A stretch of 64,000 nt of DNA, from positions 33,756,245-33,820,244 of the forward strand of contig CM037862.1 in the NCBI GenBank assembly GCA_021292105.1, written 5' to 3'. The DNA is from Anadara kagoshimensis. Lineage: Eukaryota; Mollusca; Bivalvia; Arcoida; Arcidae. Each line of letters starts with the position of its first letter. The stretch's first letter is position 1. Below, piece by piece: positions 10,628-24,321 of the stretch. Below the pieces are notes generated by a model. The model saw nothing but the letters and a program-made list of their open reading frames with translations, had not been told where the DNA came from and ran no database searches. Made by a program: the position numbers and the translations under genes.

Positions 10628-13600
10628 TAATTTGCATGGTACATTTCATCTAAAATTCATTAAAAGATCTATCTAAGTCTATCTAAGGCTTTTAATCATT
10701 GATGTGCATTGAATTGGTATATATAATAATTTTTATCAATTATATCAGAACAGTTTGCTGATTTCACATTATTTTGTAAGTATAAAGTCAACAAATTTAA
10801 ATATGAAATCAACAAATTGCAACAGGTTAATGCAAATTTTTTGCTTTACCAAGCAAGACTCGCTGTCAGAGTAAATTGTACACAAATTTACTTCATTTAA
10901 TCAGTGTGAATTACATTAAACGCAGAAATGTAATTTTCTGCATTTCAGCTTCCAGACAAATGTTTAAATGAAGGAGATATACGGGTTAAGCTACAGGGAT
11001 TGCAAAGACATGACGTCACACATTCAGGAAATAGCAATATTTTATTTCATCTTATCATATAACAAGACAACATTGAAGCTGTCCAATTTGGGTCAATTTA
11101 AGAGTTGTATTTGAGTGTGTGATTTGTATTAATACTGATTCAAATAAGGGTTTATTGACTGTTCGTATACCATATATTGTGCTTCATTCATTTATTTGTA
11201 AAGACAAAATGTATACTGTAGTTTTACAGTATCTTGCAGATAATTAAACAGTAAATGTTTGAGCTGGTATTTGGTAAAACATTTCATTACTGTTTATTTT
11301 GAACTTTTGTTTAATATATTAAGCTATTTTGCTTGCTATTTAGGTAGTTAATGTTTTGGGAGAAGATTTTAATAAGATTTTTAGGCACTGTGAACCAGTG
11401 ACCTAATTCTGTTAGCTATATTGTGATGCTGTGAACAAACTTTAATTACACTGACCTAGATATGTTTCTGACAAAGCTTCATTCTAACCTGTCCAGTAGT
11501 TTTGGAGTTTAAGTAAAAAAACCAGGTATTAACCACACATGCACACACACACATATATATATATTATAATAAACTCTGCTATTACCTCACAGACCTTTCA
11601 ATTAGGTAAGGTGAAGTCCCTAATAATTTAATTAAGTTATTGAAGTTTTACAGTAAAAATTAATTATTATGTTCTTGTCACAATTCAAATATTTACTCAT
11701 GTTTATTTTATAATAATTTCAATTGTTATGCATTTATATTCAAAATATTTCATGTCTGTCACGGGCACTAATTCTGACAGATCCCAGTGTAAGAAGGTGT
11801 GTCCACTTGCCAAAAGTTGTAGGTTGTTTTTGTGTACTCTGGTTTCCTTCATTCCCTCACCATACTACAACTGACCATTATGATATAATTGAAATAATCA
11901 TGACTGAAGTCTAGGCTACTATTACTTCACTCCTGTTAAAATTTGAAAATTTAAAAATGTCATTAAATCATTTATAATCTTTCATTTTTAAATTTGCATT
12001 TCCTTAATCAAAACCTTTGAATTTGCTCATTAAGTTACAAATTTATAAACAATTTCAATTATTGCTTTAATACAAAAATTAGAGACATATGTAAAGTTTA
12101 CCTTAAACTGTAATTAGAAATAAAGGAAAAACCATAGAAAAAATTGTCATCAAAAGCACCTTCAATTAACTTTTTAATACATACTTAAGACTTATGCGCA
12201 GTTTTATCCAAATTTGTAATTAGAAATAAACAAAAAACCATAGAAAACATATCAAATAATTGCCTTCAAATCTTTAGAGCACTTTTAACAAATCTTAGCC
12301 GTAAATTGCTGTTACGAAGAAAATACTTTCTAAAGCCTTAGGAAGCAAATTAAATCAGCAAACAACCCTTCAGGGGCAGTAATTAATGTGATAATTCTGC
12401 CATTCCAATTCAAACTCATTTCAGGGAAAATTAGACAAGTCTTAAAAAATTGAGGCCATAAATAAAACTAAAAGTAAAATCCCTTCAAGTAAAGCAGATA
12501 AAACTGGATCGTCACTGAGAGTGGTAAAAAATAATCAATATTAATCACTAGGCTGGTGATCTTCTTCACAGCAGTACTCAATATCTACACACAACCATAT
12601 ATAAAGGTCTGTATTATATACAACCTTGGTTACAAAGTTTACGCAAATAGATGTGATATGAATGCTTTATGATTCGCATCAAAATAAATAAAAAATAAAA
12701 GAGAAAAAAAAATCAGAAATAGGATTGTAACATCAATATTATATTGATCAGGGATTAAAACTGCAATTTATTCTCTACTGAGATATAAAAATTGTTTTCA
12801 AACACATATAAAGAGAATAAACAATGAATAAAGTGAAGATTCATAAAAGCATTTAACATAGATAAATTTCAGTTGTGCAGATTTTAATGATAAAATGTCT
12901 ATTTCAGCATTTATATTGGTCAACAAAATATCTTATAGGTTCATAAAAAAACATTTTTTTTTTTGAAGACTTATGACGCTTCAGTTCCTAGATAAAATTA
13001 CTTTTCTTGTGTTTAAATTGTGGATTGCATAATACCAAATTCGCAAAACAAAATTGATATTTCAAGGGGAACAACTCCTTCATGGATTATCATATATAAT
13101 TATAATACTTGCTAGCTGTGTGTGTTACGAGAACTAAAGACACATATTTCCTGACTATTTTGGATACAGATTTCTTATTAAAAAGTTCATAAAAAAAGGT
13201 AGCAGGGGTATAAAAGGCATAAGAATCTCTTTAACCATGACATGTGCACAAATTTTGAATTAGATGCCTAAAGTTGGGACTCATGATATGCTAGTCATAA
13301 AATCAACAGAGGACATTTCCTGCTTTATTGTTCTCCCACTTCCCGTTGCCGTTATTTACTTTTAGTTACCTATTTTGTATTATCAAACACAATATGGAAG
13401 TCTAATGATTCCTATTAAACAAGCAGCCTCACTTAACAGTTTTGCCATTTTCCAACTTAAAAATATAATATTTGAAAAATTTCACTTACTATTGTTGTTA
13501 GAAACAAGGTGCCTAGTTTTGGTTTCTCGAACGACCTAAGATTATTAGATGTCTAATGCATATAAAAAATGTCAAAATGCAAAACAAAATGACCATCAAA

Positions 13601-15054
13601 GGCAAGAGGATGTAACTCTTTCATTACAACATAAAACTGCAATGCTTGTTTACAGCATAGTTGCAAATATGTTTCAGACTACAGATACCAACATATGTGT
13701 CTCAATAAATAATGTGTTACATATTGAACCCTGGTGCTACACAGCATCATCAGTACTGACTCCCCACCCACTTCTCATTGATATGGACTAATCACTATGT
13801 ATTATTACATTAATATCAAGAGTAAAAAATATATATAGACTGCTGAAACAAAATTGTCAGAATTGACATGTAGTATTTGACAGCACTGAACATTGATTTG
13901 ACATAAATTTTATAATGGATCTACAGTACAGATCTGTTGACATTTAACACTTTAAGCTAGGTAAATGAAAATGATTCAAAACCGAATAGCTAGGTTAATG
14001 AAAATAAATCAAAGCTGAGTGGCGAAGCAATGGACAGGCAGTGGCTAAAAAACTGTGATAGATATCATCTGCTGAAAGGAGCAGAGATGAGCTGCTAAAT
14101 TACCACTAATTCATTTGTGTATTGTTAAACTTTGGTCAGGTCTGTACTGTATGACTTCGGATTGACTACTTTTTATATCTGGTTCCATAATTATGTCTAT
14201 AATTGTACAGTAAAGTTTTATGATTATGTAACTCGCGACATGTTAATGGATCCTGCAGTATTTTATTCATGATGTCTATATGTCAACAGATCCATTACAT
14301 GATTGTCTAATAATCCACACCTCACAATACAACAGATATATTCCATCTATGTTCATTTCCATGGCACACTATTTCCGATGCACACTCATTTCATGGCAAT
14401 TTGACTATCACCAAACTCTAAGTTGCAGCAATGTAATGTCTATACTGTGCTATGCTATGCTGTACAAACATTGTCCAAAAATACCAAAAATGAGCACTTT
14501 CATGCCAAAAAATACATTCAGGGATTGTTTAGGGTAAAAAACATCATACCACTTGAAAGAACTTTGAAAAGACTTTTTTAAACCAATGAAAATATTAACA
14601 AGTTCTGTTTGTTTTCAAGATAAACAAAATTTACAAAAAGAGACTTAAAATTACAATTTAAAATGCTCAAGTGTATACACTTGTTTGTTTTTGCCAGATA
14701 TATACTGGGTAGCTATAAAATTACTTCTCATCAATAAAGGTAGGGTAAAACCTAAGAAATATGGACTTAAAAGACAGTTGGTATTTTCGATTAAAAAATG
14801 AAACAAAAGAACCTCAAAAAAGTGATCTTAATAAACAGGTGGTTTTTATAAAAAGGATTTCTAGGTAGAAATAATAACCAAATGAACCTTAAAACTGGTC
14901 AGGTAATTTTTGGTTAATATATAAAAGTATCTTAATAGTAGTGGCACTGGTCTTTTTTTACAGGTGATCTTTATATAGAAGTGAACACTATCAGAGTTTT
15001 ATGACACTCACAAACATCTTTTTACAAAATTAATTATGTTGGATAGATTTATAT
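10628..15054. other. AT-rich non-coding stretch
   Basis: No gene recognised over 4.4 kb apart from the repeat tail at 11350-11575. Open frames at 11723-11914, 13549-13791 and 14280-14537 (plus strand) have no recognisable motifs, coiled coil or splice context. Confidence 0.6.
11350..11575 (+). repeat. Dispersed repeat ending in a (CA)n(TA)n tail
   Basis: Contains 'acactgacctagatatg', 'tctgacaaagcttcatt' and 'gtccagtagttttggag', ending 'cacacacacacatatatat'. A second, more diverged copy at 39235-39428 has the same order ('gtcaagtagttttgaag' then (CA)n). The shared end at a microsatellite suggests a retroposed element with a simple-repeat tail. Confidence 0.6.
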
Positions 15055-16020
15055 CTTGAGTGCAGGGCCCCACAAATCGCCAAAATTGGCTAAAAATCAC
15101 CAAATTGGTAAATCACACAAGACTTTAAGATGAAGCCACATGTCCCACAGGAGTACAATCGGTGTGATAAGTAATCATTGACTGTGTATAATCAACGCAA
15201 GAGTAATCCTCTAATCACTTAATTAACGAGACCATGTGTGTTGAACAAACCGTGAACACAAAATACCGTATGAGGCCTCAGTTTTATTTATGCCTTGTTT
15301 CAAGTTTTATGGAGATGATTCAAACAGCAAGGTGAAACAACAGAGCTGAAAAGAATACTAAATTAAGCATTTGGATATTAGTTGGCTGTTATTAGAATCC
15401 TATTTAAATATTCGGCACCAAAAAGAAAATCTCCATCTGTTCTGGAACAGAGCTACTGTAGCCAGTGTAGGCAAACGATGTGGATTGCACAAGGCAGATG
15501 AACAAAATTACTTTATTATATATTCCCTATTCATAGGAAGGATGTATGAAGATAATAAAATTATGATCTCTTTAATATTCTTCCAAATAAACCCAGATTT
15601 TAATGATTAAGATCATGTAAGCAGTAAACATGTGACAACCATATTTTATTTTTACTTTAAGTCATTACCCATTCTGCTTTGAAAAACATGTATTAAAGGG
15701 ACATAATCATGACATGATATGACAGGAAGTAAACAAACACAGCACATGACAGGAGCTGTCAGATTGTAGTCTTTCCCGGCTTTGTGGTGACGGCTTGGAT
15801 GAATAAAAATTTTCATAAATCAAATAAAGAAAGACAGGAAACATCTGAAAGTAAATTTTTGCTTTGTAACATTCCAGACGAAATATAAGCTCTATGAATC
15901 AATGAAGACTAGTGGGGGGGGGGGGGGGTTGTGAATAAGTTTTTTTTTTTTTTTTTTTTTTTTGCAGTGATTTCTACTGCCGAATAACCTTGTTGGCGTT
16001 TGTGGGGCCCTGCTTGAGTG
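15055..16020. mobile_element. Non-autonomous hAT-type DNA transposon with 8-bp target duplication
   Basis: The element (15063-16012, 950 bp) has terminal inverted repeats: left CAGGGCCCCACAAA then TCGCCAA, right (read inward) CAGGGCCCCACAAA then CGCCAA. It is flanked by a perfect 8-bp direct repeat CTTGAGTG (15055-15062 and 16013-16020). CAGGG termini and an 8-bp duplication are hallmarks of the hAT superfamily. The interior has no transposase; an open frame at 15371-15610 has no recognisable domain. Near the right end lie a run of 15 G (15914-15928) and a run of 24 T (15940-15963). With one target copy removed, the flanks form a monomer-like sequence of the adjoining 46-bp satellite. Confidence 0.92.
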
Positions 16021-19000
16021 CTGCACACCAATAGGTCCTTAATTCAGGCATGATGCATTCTTGTAGGCTGCACACCAGGAGGTCCTTCACTCGGGCACGA
16101 TGCCTCTTGTAGGCTGCCACCAGAAGGTCCTTCACTCAGGCATGATGTCTCTTGTAGGCTGCCCAACAGAAGGTCATTAACTCAGGCATGATGTATCATC
16201 AGAAGGTCATTCACTCGGGCATGATGTCTCTTGTAGGCTGCACACCAATAGGTCCTTCATTCGGGCATGATGCCTCTTGTAGGTTGCACACCAGAAGGTC
16301 CTTAACTCAGGCATGATGTATCTTGTAGGCTGCAGCACATCAGAAGGTTCTTAACTCAGGCATGATGTATCTTGTAGGCTGCACACCAGAAGGTCCTTCA
16401 CTCAGGCATGATGTCTCATGTAGGGGGCATGACAGAAGGTCCTTAACTCAGGCATGATGTTTCTTGTAGGCTGCACACCAGAAGGTCCTTCACTCAGGCA
16501 TGATGTCTCATGTAGGGGGCATGACAGAAGGTCCTTAACTCAGGCATGATGTCTCTTGTAGACTGCACATCAGAAGGTCTTTAACTCGGGCATGATGTCT
16601 CTTGTAGACTGCACATCAGAAGGTCCTTTAATCAGGCATGATGTCTCTTGTAGACTGCACATCAGAAAGTCATTCACTCAGGCATGATGTATCTTGTAGG
16701 CTGCACACAAGAAGGTCCTTAACTCAGGCATGATGTCTCTTGTAAGCTGCACATCAGAAAGTCCTTAACTCAGGCATGATGTCTCTTGTAGACTGCACAC
16801 CAGAAGGTCATTCACTCAGGCATGATGTCTCTTGTAGACTGCACACCAGAAGGTCCTTCACTCAGGCATGATGTCTCTTGTAGACTGCACATCAGAAGGT
16901 CCTTAACTCGAGCATGATGTATCTTGTAGACTGCACACCAGAAGGTCTTTCACTCAGGCACGATGTCTCTTGTAGACTGCACACCAGAAGGTCCTTAACT
17001 CAGGCATGATGTCTCTTGTAGACTGCACATCAGAAAGTTATTCACTCAGGCATGATGTCTCTTGTAGACTGTACATCAGAAGGTCTTTAACTCGAGCATG
17101 ATGTCTCTTGTAAGCAGCACATCAGAAAGTCATTCACTCAGGCATGATGTCTCTTGTAGACTGTACATCAGAAGGTCTTTAACTCGAGCATGATGTGTCT
17201 TGTAAGCTGCACATCAGAAAGTCATTCACTCAGGCATGATGTCTCTTGTAGGCTGCACACAAGAAGGTCCTTAACTCAGGCATGATGTCTCTTGTAGGCT
17301 GCACACCAGAAGGTCCTTCACTCAGGCATGATGTCTCATGTAGGGGGCATGACAGAAGGTCCTTAACTCAGGCATGATGTCTCTTGTAGACTGCACATCA
17401 GAAGGTCTTTAACTCGGGCATGATGTCTCTTGTAGACTGCACATCAGAAGGTCCTTTAATCAGGCATGATGTCTCTTGTAGACTGCACATCAGAAAGTCA
17501 TTCACTCAGGCATGATGTATCTTGTAGGCTGCACACAAGAAGGTCCTTAACTCAGGCATGATGTCTCTTGTAAGCTGCACATCAGAAAGTCCTTAACTCA
17601 GGCATGATGTCTCTTGTAGACTGCACACCAGAAGGTCATTCACTCAGGCATGATGTCTCTTGTAGACTGCACACCAGAAGGTCCTTCACTCAGGCATGAT
17701 GTCTCTTGTAGACTGCACATCAGAAGGTCCTTAACTCGAGCATGATGTATCTTGTAGACTGCACACCAGAAGGTCTTTCACTCAGGCACGATGTCTCTTG
17801 TAGACTGCACACCAGAAGGTCCTTAACTCAGGCATGATGTCTCTTGTAGACTGCACATCAGAAAGTTATTCACTCAGGCATGATGTCTCTTGTAGACTGT
17901 ACATCAGAAGGTCTTTAACTCGAGCATGATGTCTCTTGTAAGCAGCACATCAGAAAGTCATTCACTCAGGCATGATGTCTCTTGTAGACTGTACATCAGA
18001 AGGTCTTTAACTCGAGCATGATGTGTCTTGTAAGCTGCACATCAGAAAGTCATTCACTCAGGCATGATGTCTCTTGTAGGCTGCACACAAGAAGGTCATT
18101 CACTCAGGCATGATGTCTCTTGTAGACTGCACACCAGAAGGTCCTTAACTCAGGCATGATGTCTCTTGTAGACTGCACATCAGAAGGTCTTTAACTCGAG
18201 CATGATGTCTCTTGTAGACTGCACATCAGAAAGTCATTCACTCAGGCATGATGTCTCTTGTAGACTGTACATCAGAAGGTCTTTAACTCGAGCATGATGT
18301 ATCTTGTAGGCTGCACATCAGAAAGTCATTCACTCAGGCATGATGTCTCTTGTAGACTGCACATCAGAAGGTCCTTAACTCAGGCATGATGTCTCTTGTA
18401 AGCTGCACATCAGAAAGTCATTCACTCAGGCATGATGTCTCTTGTAGGCTGCACACAAGAAGGTCTTTAACTCGAGCATGATGTCTCTTGTAAGCTGCAC
18501 ATCAGAAAGTCATTCACTCAGGCATGATGTCTCTTGTAGACTGTACATCAGAAGGTCTTTAACTCGAGCATGATGTCTCTTGTAAGCTGCACATCAGAAA
18601 GTCATTCACTCAGGCATGATGTCTCTTGTAGACTGTACATCAGAAGGTCTTTAACTCGAGCATGATGTCTCTTGTAAGCTGCACATCAGAAAGTCATTCA
18701 CTCAGGCATGATGTATCTTGTAAGCTGCACACCAGAAGGTCCTTAACTCAGGCATGATGTATCTTGTAGGCTGCACATCAGAAGGTCTTTAACTCAGGAA
18801 TGATGTGTCTTGTAGACTGCCCACCAGAAGGTCCTTAACTCAGGAATGATGTGTCTTGTAGACTGCCCACCAGAAGGTCCTTAACTCAGGCATGATGTCT
18901 CTTGTAGGCTGCCCACCAGAAGGTCCTTAACTCAGAAATGATGTGTCTTGTAGGCTGCCTACCAGAAGGTCCTTAACTCAGGCATGATGTCTCTTGTAGG

Positions 19001-20105
19001 CTGCCCACCAGAAGGTCCTTAACTCAGAAATGATGTGTCTTGTAGGCTGCCTACCAGAAGGTCCTTAACTCAGGCATGATGTGCCTTGTAGACTGCACAC
19101 TAGAAGGTCCTTAACTCACACATGATGTATCTTGTAGGCTGCACACAAGAAGGTCCTTAACTCAGGCATGATGTCGCTTGTAAGCTGCACACCAGAAGGT
19201 CCTTAACTCAGGCATGATGTGTCTTGTAGGCTGCCCACCAGAAGGTCCTTAACTCAGGCATGATGTGTCTTGTAGACTGCACACTAGAAGGTCCTTAACT
19301 CAGGAATGATGTATCTTGTAGGCTGCCCACCAGAAGGTCCTTAACTCAGGAATGATGTGTCTTGTAGGCTGCCCACCAGAAGGTCCTTAACTCAGGAATG
19401 ATGTGTCTTGTAGGCTGCCCACCAGAAGGTCCTTAACTCAGGAATGATGTATCTTGTAGGCTGCACACAAGAAGGTCCTTAACTCAGGCATGATGCCTCT
19501 TGTAGGCTGCCCATCAGAAGGGCCTTCACTTAAGCATGATGTATCTTGTAGGCTGCCCACCAGAAGGTTCTTAACTCAGGCATGATGTCTCTTGTAGGCT
19601 GCACACCAGAAGGTCCTTCATTCAGACATGATGTATCTTGTAGGCTGCATACCAGAAGGTCCTTCACTTCACTCAGGCATGATGTCTCATGTAGGGGGCA
19701 TGACAGAAGGTCCTTAACTCAGGCATGATTGTCTATTGTAGACTGCACATCAGAAGGTCTTTAACTCAGGAATGATGTGTCTTGTAGACTGCCCACCAGA
19801 AGGTCCTTAACTCAGGAATGATGTGTCTTGTAGGCTGCCCACCAGAAGGTCCTTAACTCAGGCATGATGTGTCTTGTAGACTGCACACTAGAAGGTCCTT
19901 AACTCAGGCATGATGTGTCTTGTTGACTGCACACCAGAAGGTCCTTAACTAAGGCATGACACCTATTGTAGGCTGCACATCAGAAGGTCCTTAACTCAGG
20001 CATGATGTCTCTTGTAGGCTGCACACCAGAAGGTCCTTCACTTAGGCATGATGCCTTTTGCAGACGACACATCTGAAGGACATTCGTTCAAGCATCATGC
20101 ATACT
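16013..20105. repeat. 46-bp satellite, about 89 copies
   Basis: Consensus is 'aggtccttaactcaggcatg' then 'atgtctcttgtaggctgc' then 'acaccaga'. Variants (ctttaactcgagc, cattcactcaggc, tagggggcatgac) alternate in ordered blocks. Monomer spacing is almost constant. No coding capacity. The left edge is interrupted by the hAT element; the right edge decays into degenerate monomers around 20040-20105. Confidence 0.97.
16462..18096. repeat. Higher-order duplication within the 46-bp satellite (offset 828 bp = 18 monomers)
   Basis: The block 16462-17268 reappears at 17290-18096. Diagnostic variants, such as 'tctcatgtagggggcatgac' at 16506 and 17334, 'cctttaatcaggc', 'ctttcactcaggcacgatg' and 'gtaagcagcacatc', keep the same order and an exact 828-bp offset. 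Wherever I compared the two blocks they were identical or nearly so. A shorter 92-bp dimer (cattcactcagg / ctttaactcgag) repeats at 18400-18720. Confidence 0.9.
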
Positions 20106-20277
20106 GAAATTCATTAAATTTTGCCAAACAGTTTGGAGATGAAAATGTGAAACATTAACACACATCACACAGGCACCATGACAGACAAATTAAAATGGCT
20201 TTAGATCGCCATACTTGGCTTAGGTGATATGAAATTGTGTAAGTTATGGAACAGACATGACATTTGAACATTAAACT

Positions 20278-20610
20278 TAAGATTTGACCCTGTGACCTTG
20301 ACCTTTAAACTAAACACATAAATGTGGTATGTGACACATCATCTTTATGTTAGTTTACATTGGAGCCAAATTTGATCAAAATCCATCTATCATGTCAAAT
20401 TAGAGCAGAAACTAAGATTTGACTTTGTGACCTAGTCCTTTAACATACATATCTAAATTTAGTACATGACACAGCATCTCATGTTGGTATACATTTGTTT
20501 CAAGTTTGATCAAAATCCACTGAAAAATATTAAGGTTATGGAGCAGATGGACAAATTTTAAACAGATGGATGGGTAGAAAGACAAACAGACAGACAGACA
20601 GATAGACATG
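20278..20610 (+). repeat. Dispersed repeat, two ~125-bp units, ending in (CAGA)n
   Basis: Two related units: 'gatttgaccctgtgacc...tttgatcaaaatccat' and 'gatttgactttgtgacc...tttgatcaaaatccac'. They are followed by 'ggttatggagcagatgg' and a GACA/CAGA microsatellite (20580-20608). The tail structure is like the 11.4-kb repeat but in a different family. Confidence 0.7.
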
Positions 20611-22775
20611 CTGATACACCTCTAATTTAAAGCTAAAGTCACTAGCTTAAACACAGGATATAAAAGGTGAAATTGAAGCACCACATAAAAACAGGCCAAA
20701 TACAAAATGTCTGACACTGCCTCAAAATCATTCTATTAGGGATCATAAAAGTTAGTTCAATTCTGGATCATTTATTTTGAAATACATCAAAATGTTTTTT
20801 TATTCAACACTCATGCTATGATAAAGCATACTTCTGATACTTTGTGATTTCATTGTACATAAAGGCATTTTAAAGTCAAACAATTAGGGATTTTTTTAAA
20901 TCAGTATTACAGAATTAAGCACTTAGACTAAGAATTCATCTGTCAATTTGAAGCTAACAAATTCAAATTCTTCATATGTAAGCTGTCCTTGGTTACAATA
21001 AAGACGTGAATTAATCCGTTCATTTTCGCAGAAAAATGCACTAAAATAACCATTAAATCTTTAATAATAATCGCTCTATAACAAACCAATAACATGGTTA
21101 CTGTATTAGCAGAATTGCAAAAACCTGTTTAATTCCATTCATGAATGTTTTTACACTTTAAAAACTCATAACTCTTACTTATTTATATATTCATTCAATT
21201 TCACTGATTTCTGAGTTTATTATCTTTTATCTAAATATCTCAGGATGTAAGATTCACTGGCAAGATTAATTCCGACACACATTTGTGCTTTAAGCTTCAA
21301 TCTATAGCTTCCGTTTCTTTTCACAATAAGTTTTTATTCTTCCTGTAGTACTCTTATATATCTTTACCATGTAAACTTGTGTCTCATCTTTAATGAAATG
21401 ATAATGAGAGTGATATTAAAAAGTGAAATTTATCACAAAATACTTCTACTTGACAATTCTGATCAATGGAATGATTACTGTAAAACAAGCTTTAAATTGA
21501 AGCAGAAGAATTTTATGGAATAGGTGGAAAGATCTGGAATGATTTTAAATAAATGTAATGGAGATGAATCTGATTTTAAATTGGTGGAAGAATCCATCTT
21601 ATTAATACTGTTTTGTTAATACTTGTGGAAAAGAGAAATCATTAACATGAAAACTTGAAGCTTAAAGGGACGGATATTAATGACCAAAGCAACGCTTTTT
21701 CTACTGGGCCAATATAGGACCAATTGCAAAGACAGAATTTTTCAAAATTTTAGAGTAATTTTTCCCAGGTAACCCAACCTTATATTTGCATCATTTCCCA
21801 AAATTCCCAAAGTTTTACTTTTAATGTAGGTATTTATTGTCATCTTTCTAAAGTAGTGTTTTTACTTAGTTTTGTTTGATTTTATTTCAATTTTGTAGAA
21901 AAAATGCCACAAAAATCAAACTTCCACATCACCCAGCTGGCCCCTGTAGTTACTGCGGTGACACATTGGTATGTTCATCCTTCTCAGAAATCGGATGATA
22001 TATTTATACATTTATTACATCTAGAGACATAAAGAGGGACAATTTGCTAGAACAAGTAACTGTCCTGTAGTGAATGCAAATTCTGAAACAATCCTGTGTT
22101 TCTTGCTTCAGATCAAAAATTGTATCACATATTTAAAGATACACTGGCTGATAAGGATCAAAAGTTTGGAAAATTACATAATATGTTTTCTTTTGCACTT
22201 TTCAGACTCTACAGTACAAAGAAAGAGCTGGCAGTTTTTTCAGCATGCAGCAACTAGTGTTATATTTGGGGGGGGGGTTAACAGCTAGTGGTTTTGATAA
22301 TTACAACAGAACAATGTGTTTTGCTTTTGACACAGTAGGTGTATATGCCATGGCAAGTCCATCAAACCACACAGAAGCTTACAACAGTATCTACTGTTTG
22401 TGACTCACAAATCTGGCCTTTTGTCTTTTTACAGTCTGATTGCCACACTTTATTTTAGTAAACATAAGTCAGCATTTTTACCTTTCAGCGGTTGCCATGC
22501 TTTATTTACTAGTTCACAATCTAAAACACAATTTGGAAAGTTACATCTTGTGGTTAAACAATATACAAGATAAAATGTGGGTGGCACTGGGCACGTATAT
22601 TGACAGAGGATGAAATCATGCCAAACCCAGATGATCTGAGCCTGCACTGGAAACATAGCTGTTAGGTGTACATGATCACAGGCTACCAATTATACTATCT
22701 ATATTGAATTTCCTTTATTAACATATTTTGGTTAGAAATTTTCAGGTGAATGTTTTGAAATTATGTGGGATAATT
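20611..22775. other. AT-rich non-coding stretch
   Basis: No gene recognised. At 21905-21970 a higher-GC segment ('cacatcacccagctggcccc') stands out and may be a remnant of an unrecognised repeat. Open frames at 22070-22288 (plus) and 22450-22689 (minus) have no recognisable content. Confidence 0.55.
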
Positions 22776-23078
22776 TCATTTATATCGAGATGTCGCCAGC
22801 TATAGAAGAAGGTGCAGAAATTTTGCCTGTGCGTTGCGCTGATGGCATTATACAGCAGGGTTCTTTATCGTGCCAAGCCTTCCAAGACACTGGACCTCGT
22901 TTATTTTAAGTTCCAATCTGAAAGAACCATAACTTTCATTTTGTAATACTGAGTGCTTGGCGAAAGAACAGTCACTACCCACTTTTTAAGTCTTGGGCCA
23001 GACCCGGCCGGGGTTTCAAACCCATGACCTCTCACTTACGGAGCAAGCACTCTACCAACTGAGCTACCACAGTGGTAT
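22776..23078 (-). mobile_element. tRNA-derived SINE, longer copy
   Basis: Minus-strand orientation with the tRNA-like head at the high-coordinate end: A box TAGCTCAGTTGG near 23055-23067 and B box GGGTTTGAAACCC near 23011-23023. It is followed by the shared 'gccaagcac' segment (22951-22960) and a body containing 'ttctttatcgtgccaagcc' and 'agacactggacctcg' (plus-strand reading), a motif set common in mollusc SINEs. The left boundary is approximate. The anticodon arm is degenerate, so this is not a tRNA gene. Confidence 0.8.
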
Positions 23079-24321
23079 ACAGCACTAATAGGGTTAATAT
23101 AATTACTTTTTAAAATCCAATATCTTTAAAACCAAAACCAAGATTGAAAAACAAAAAAAAAAAAAAAAAACAAATCCTTAATGTAAAGTATCTAGTAAAA
23201 TATTCAATTACCACTCATTAAAATTATTCAAATTTGCAACATTTAGCAACAAAATAAATAAATAAACCAATAAAGTTATTTTCAAACATGTCATTAATGC
23301 AATTAAAAACATTAATATAACATTATACTATAGAGGTTTTATCATCTAAAATAACACTTCCAACTACAATTACATCTGTATTAATGTAAGCCCTAACACA
23401 TTTCCTGGGGAAATCTTAAAACCTAGCTGATAATTGGTACAATTTATGTCTATTTACTGCACCCAGACTATATCATGATCAGAAAGAAAACCCAAGAGTA
23501 ATGTCGGAAATTCCATTTGACCAAGCTGACACCTTAGCATCCATTTTTCAAATGTCCATTTGTCAAGATATTAATGTTAACATTTGTCAGCTGACCACAT
23601 AACAGAAAAAGTCATTTGTTGTCGTGGAGATTTGTGCCTTTCCTAATTCAATCAAACCTATACTATTTTCAGCATTGTTTCAATCAACTCAACTAGAAGC
23701 CTGTCTACTTTTGCTTTTTCCTAGGTTAATGCTTGAGAAAATTTGTTTAATGAAAACATTTTTCCTATCAAGTGACATATAATTGATATATATTGCGGGA
23801 GAAAATTGTCAATATTCAGATAAATACATGATATATATGTACACTTACTTCACCAGAAACTAGATTTTATTTCATTACTTCTAACACTCATATAAACTGT
23901 AATAAAAAGTAATCTAATAATACAGTGTCTCTAACCGCAATTTGAACTTGTGTCCTTCAGAACATCAATTTTCTTGAAAATACATGAGTGACCTATTTAA
24001 AATCCATTTTCAAAGCAAAAGTAAATCAAAGCTCTGACAGTGCTGAGAATAGTAAAATAGTGATGAAAATGAAGCTTTGTCAAAGATGACTGGATTATAA
24101 CGCAGCACATATGGTAAATATTATCTCATATAACTTATAATTCTGCTATTACAAAGCCATAGCATATATTCCAATTAGAGTAACAAAGATACTGCTACAC
24201 TACTATTATCATCATGAATCAACACCAGAACTCTTCCTATCACACCATCAACATTATCAGGATATTTTATGAAAAAATTAAATATAATTCACCATTTGAC
24301 TTCCCAACCTATGGCTTTCAC
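23079..24321. other. AT-rich non-coding stretch
   Basis: Nothing recognised apart from an A-rich run near 23150-23170. Confidence 0.6.

Noticed and set aside
15371..15610. Possible transposase remnant inside the hAT element
   Set aside because: No BED finger or hAT dimerisation motif visible; length and position fit chance.
23010..23078. tRNA gene on the minus strand
   Set aside because: Same SINE family; B box has an extra base (GTTTGAAAC) and no proper anticodon loop.
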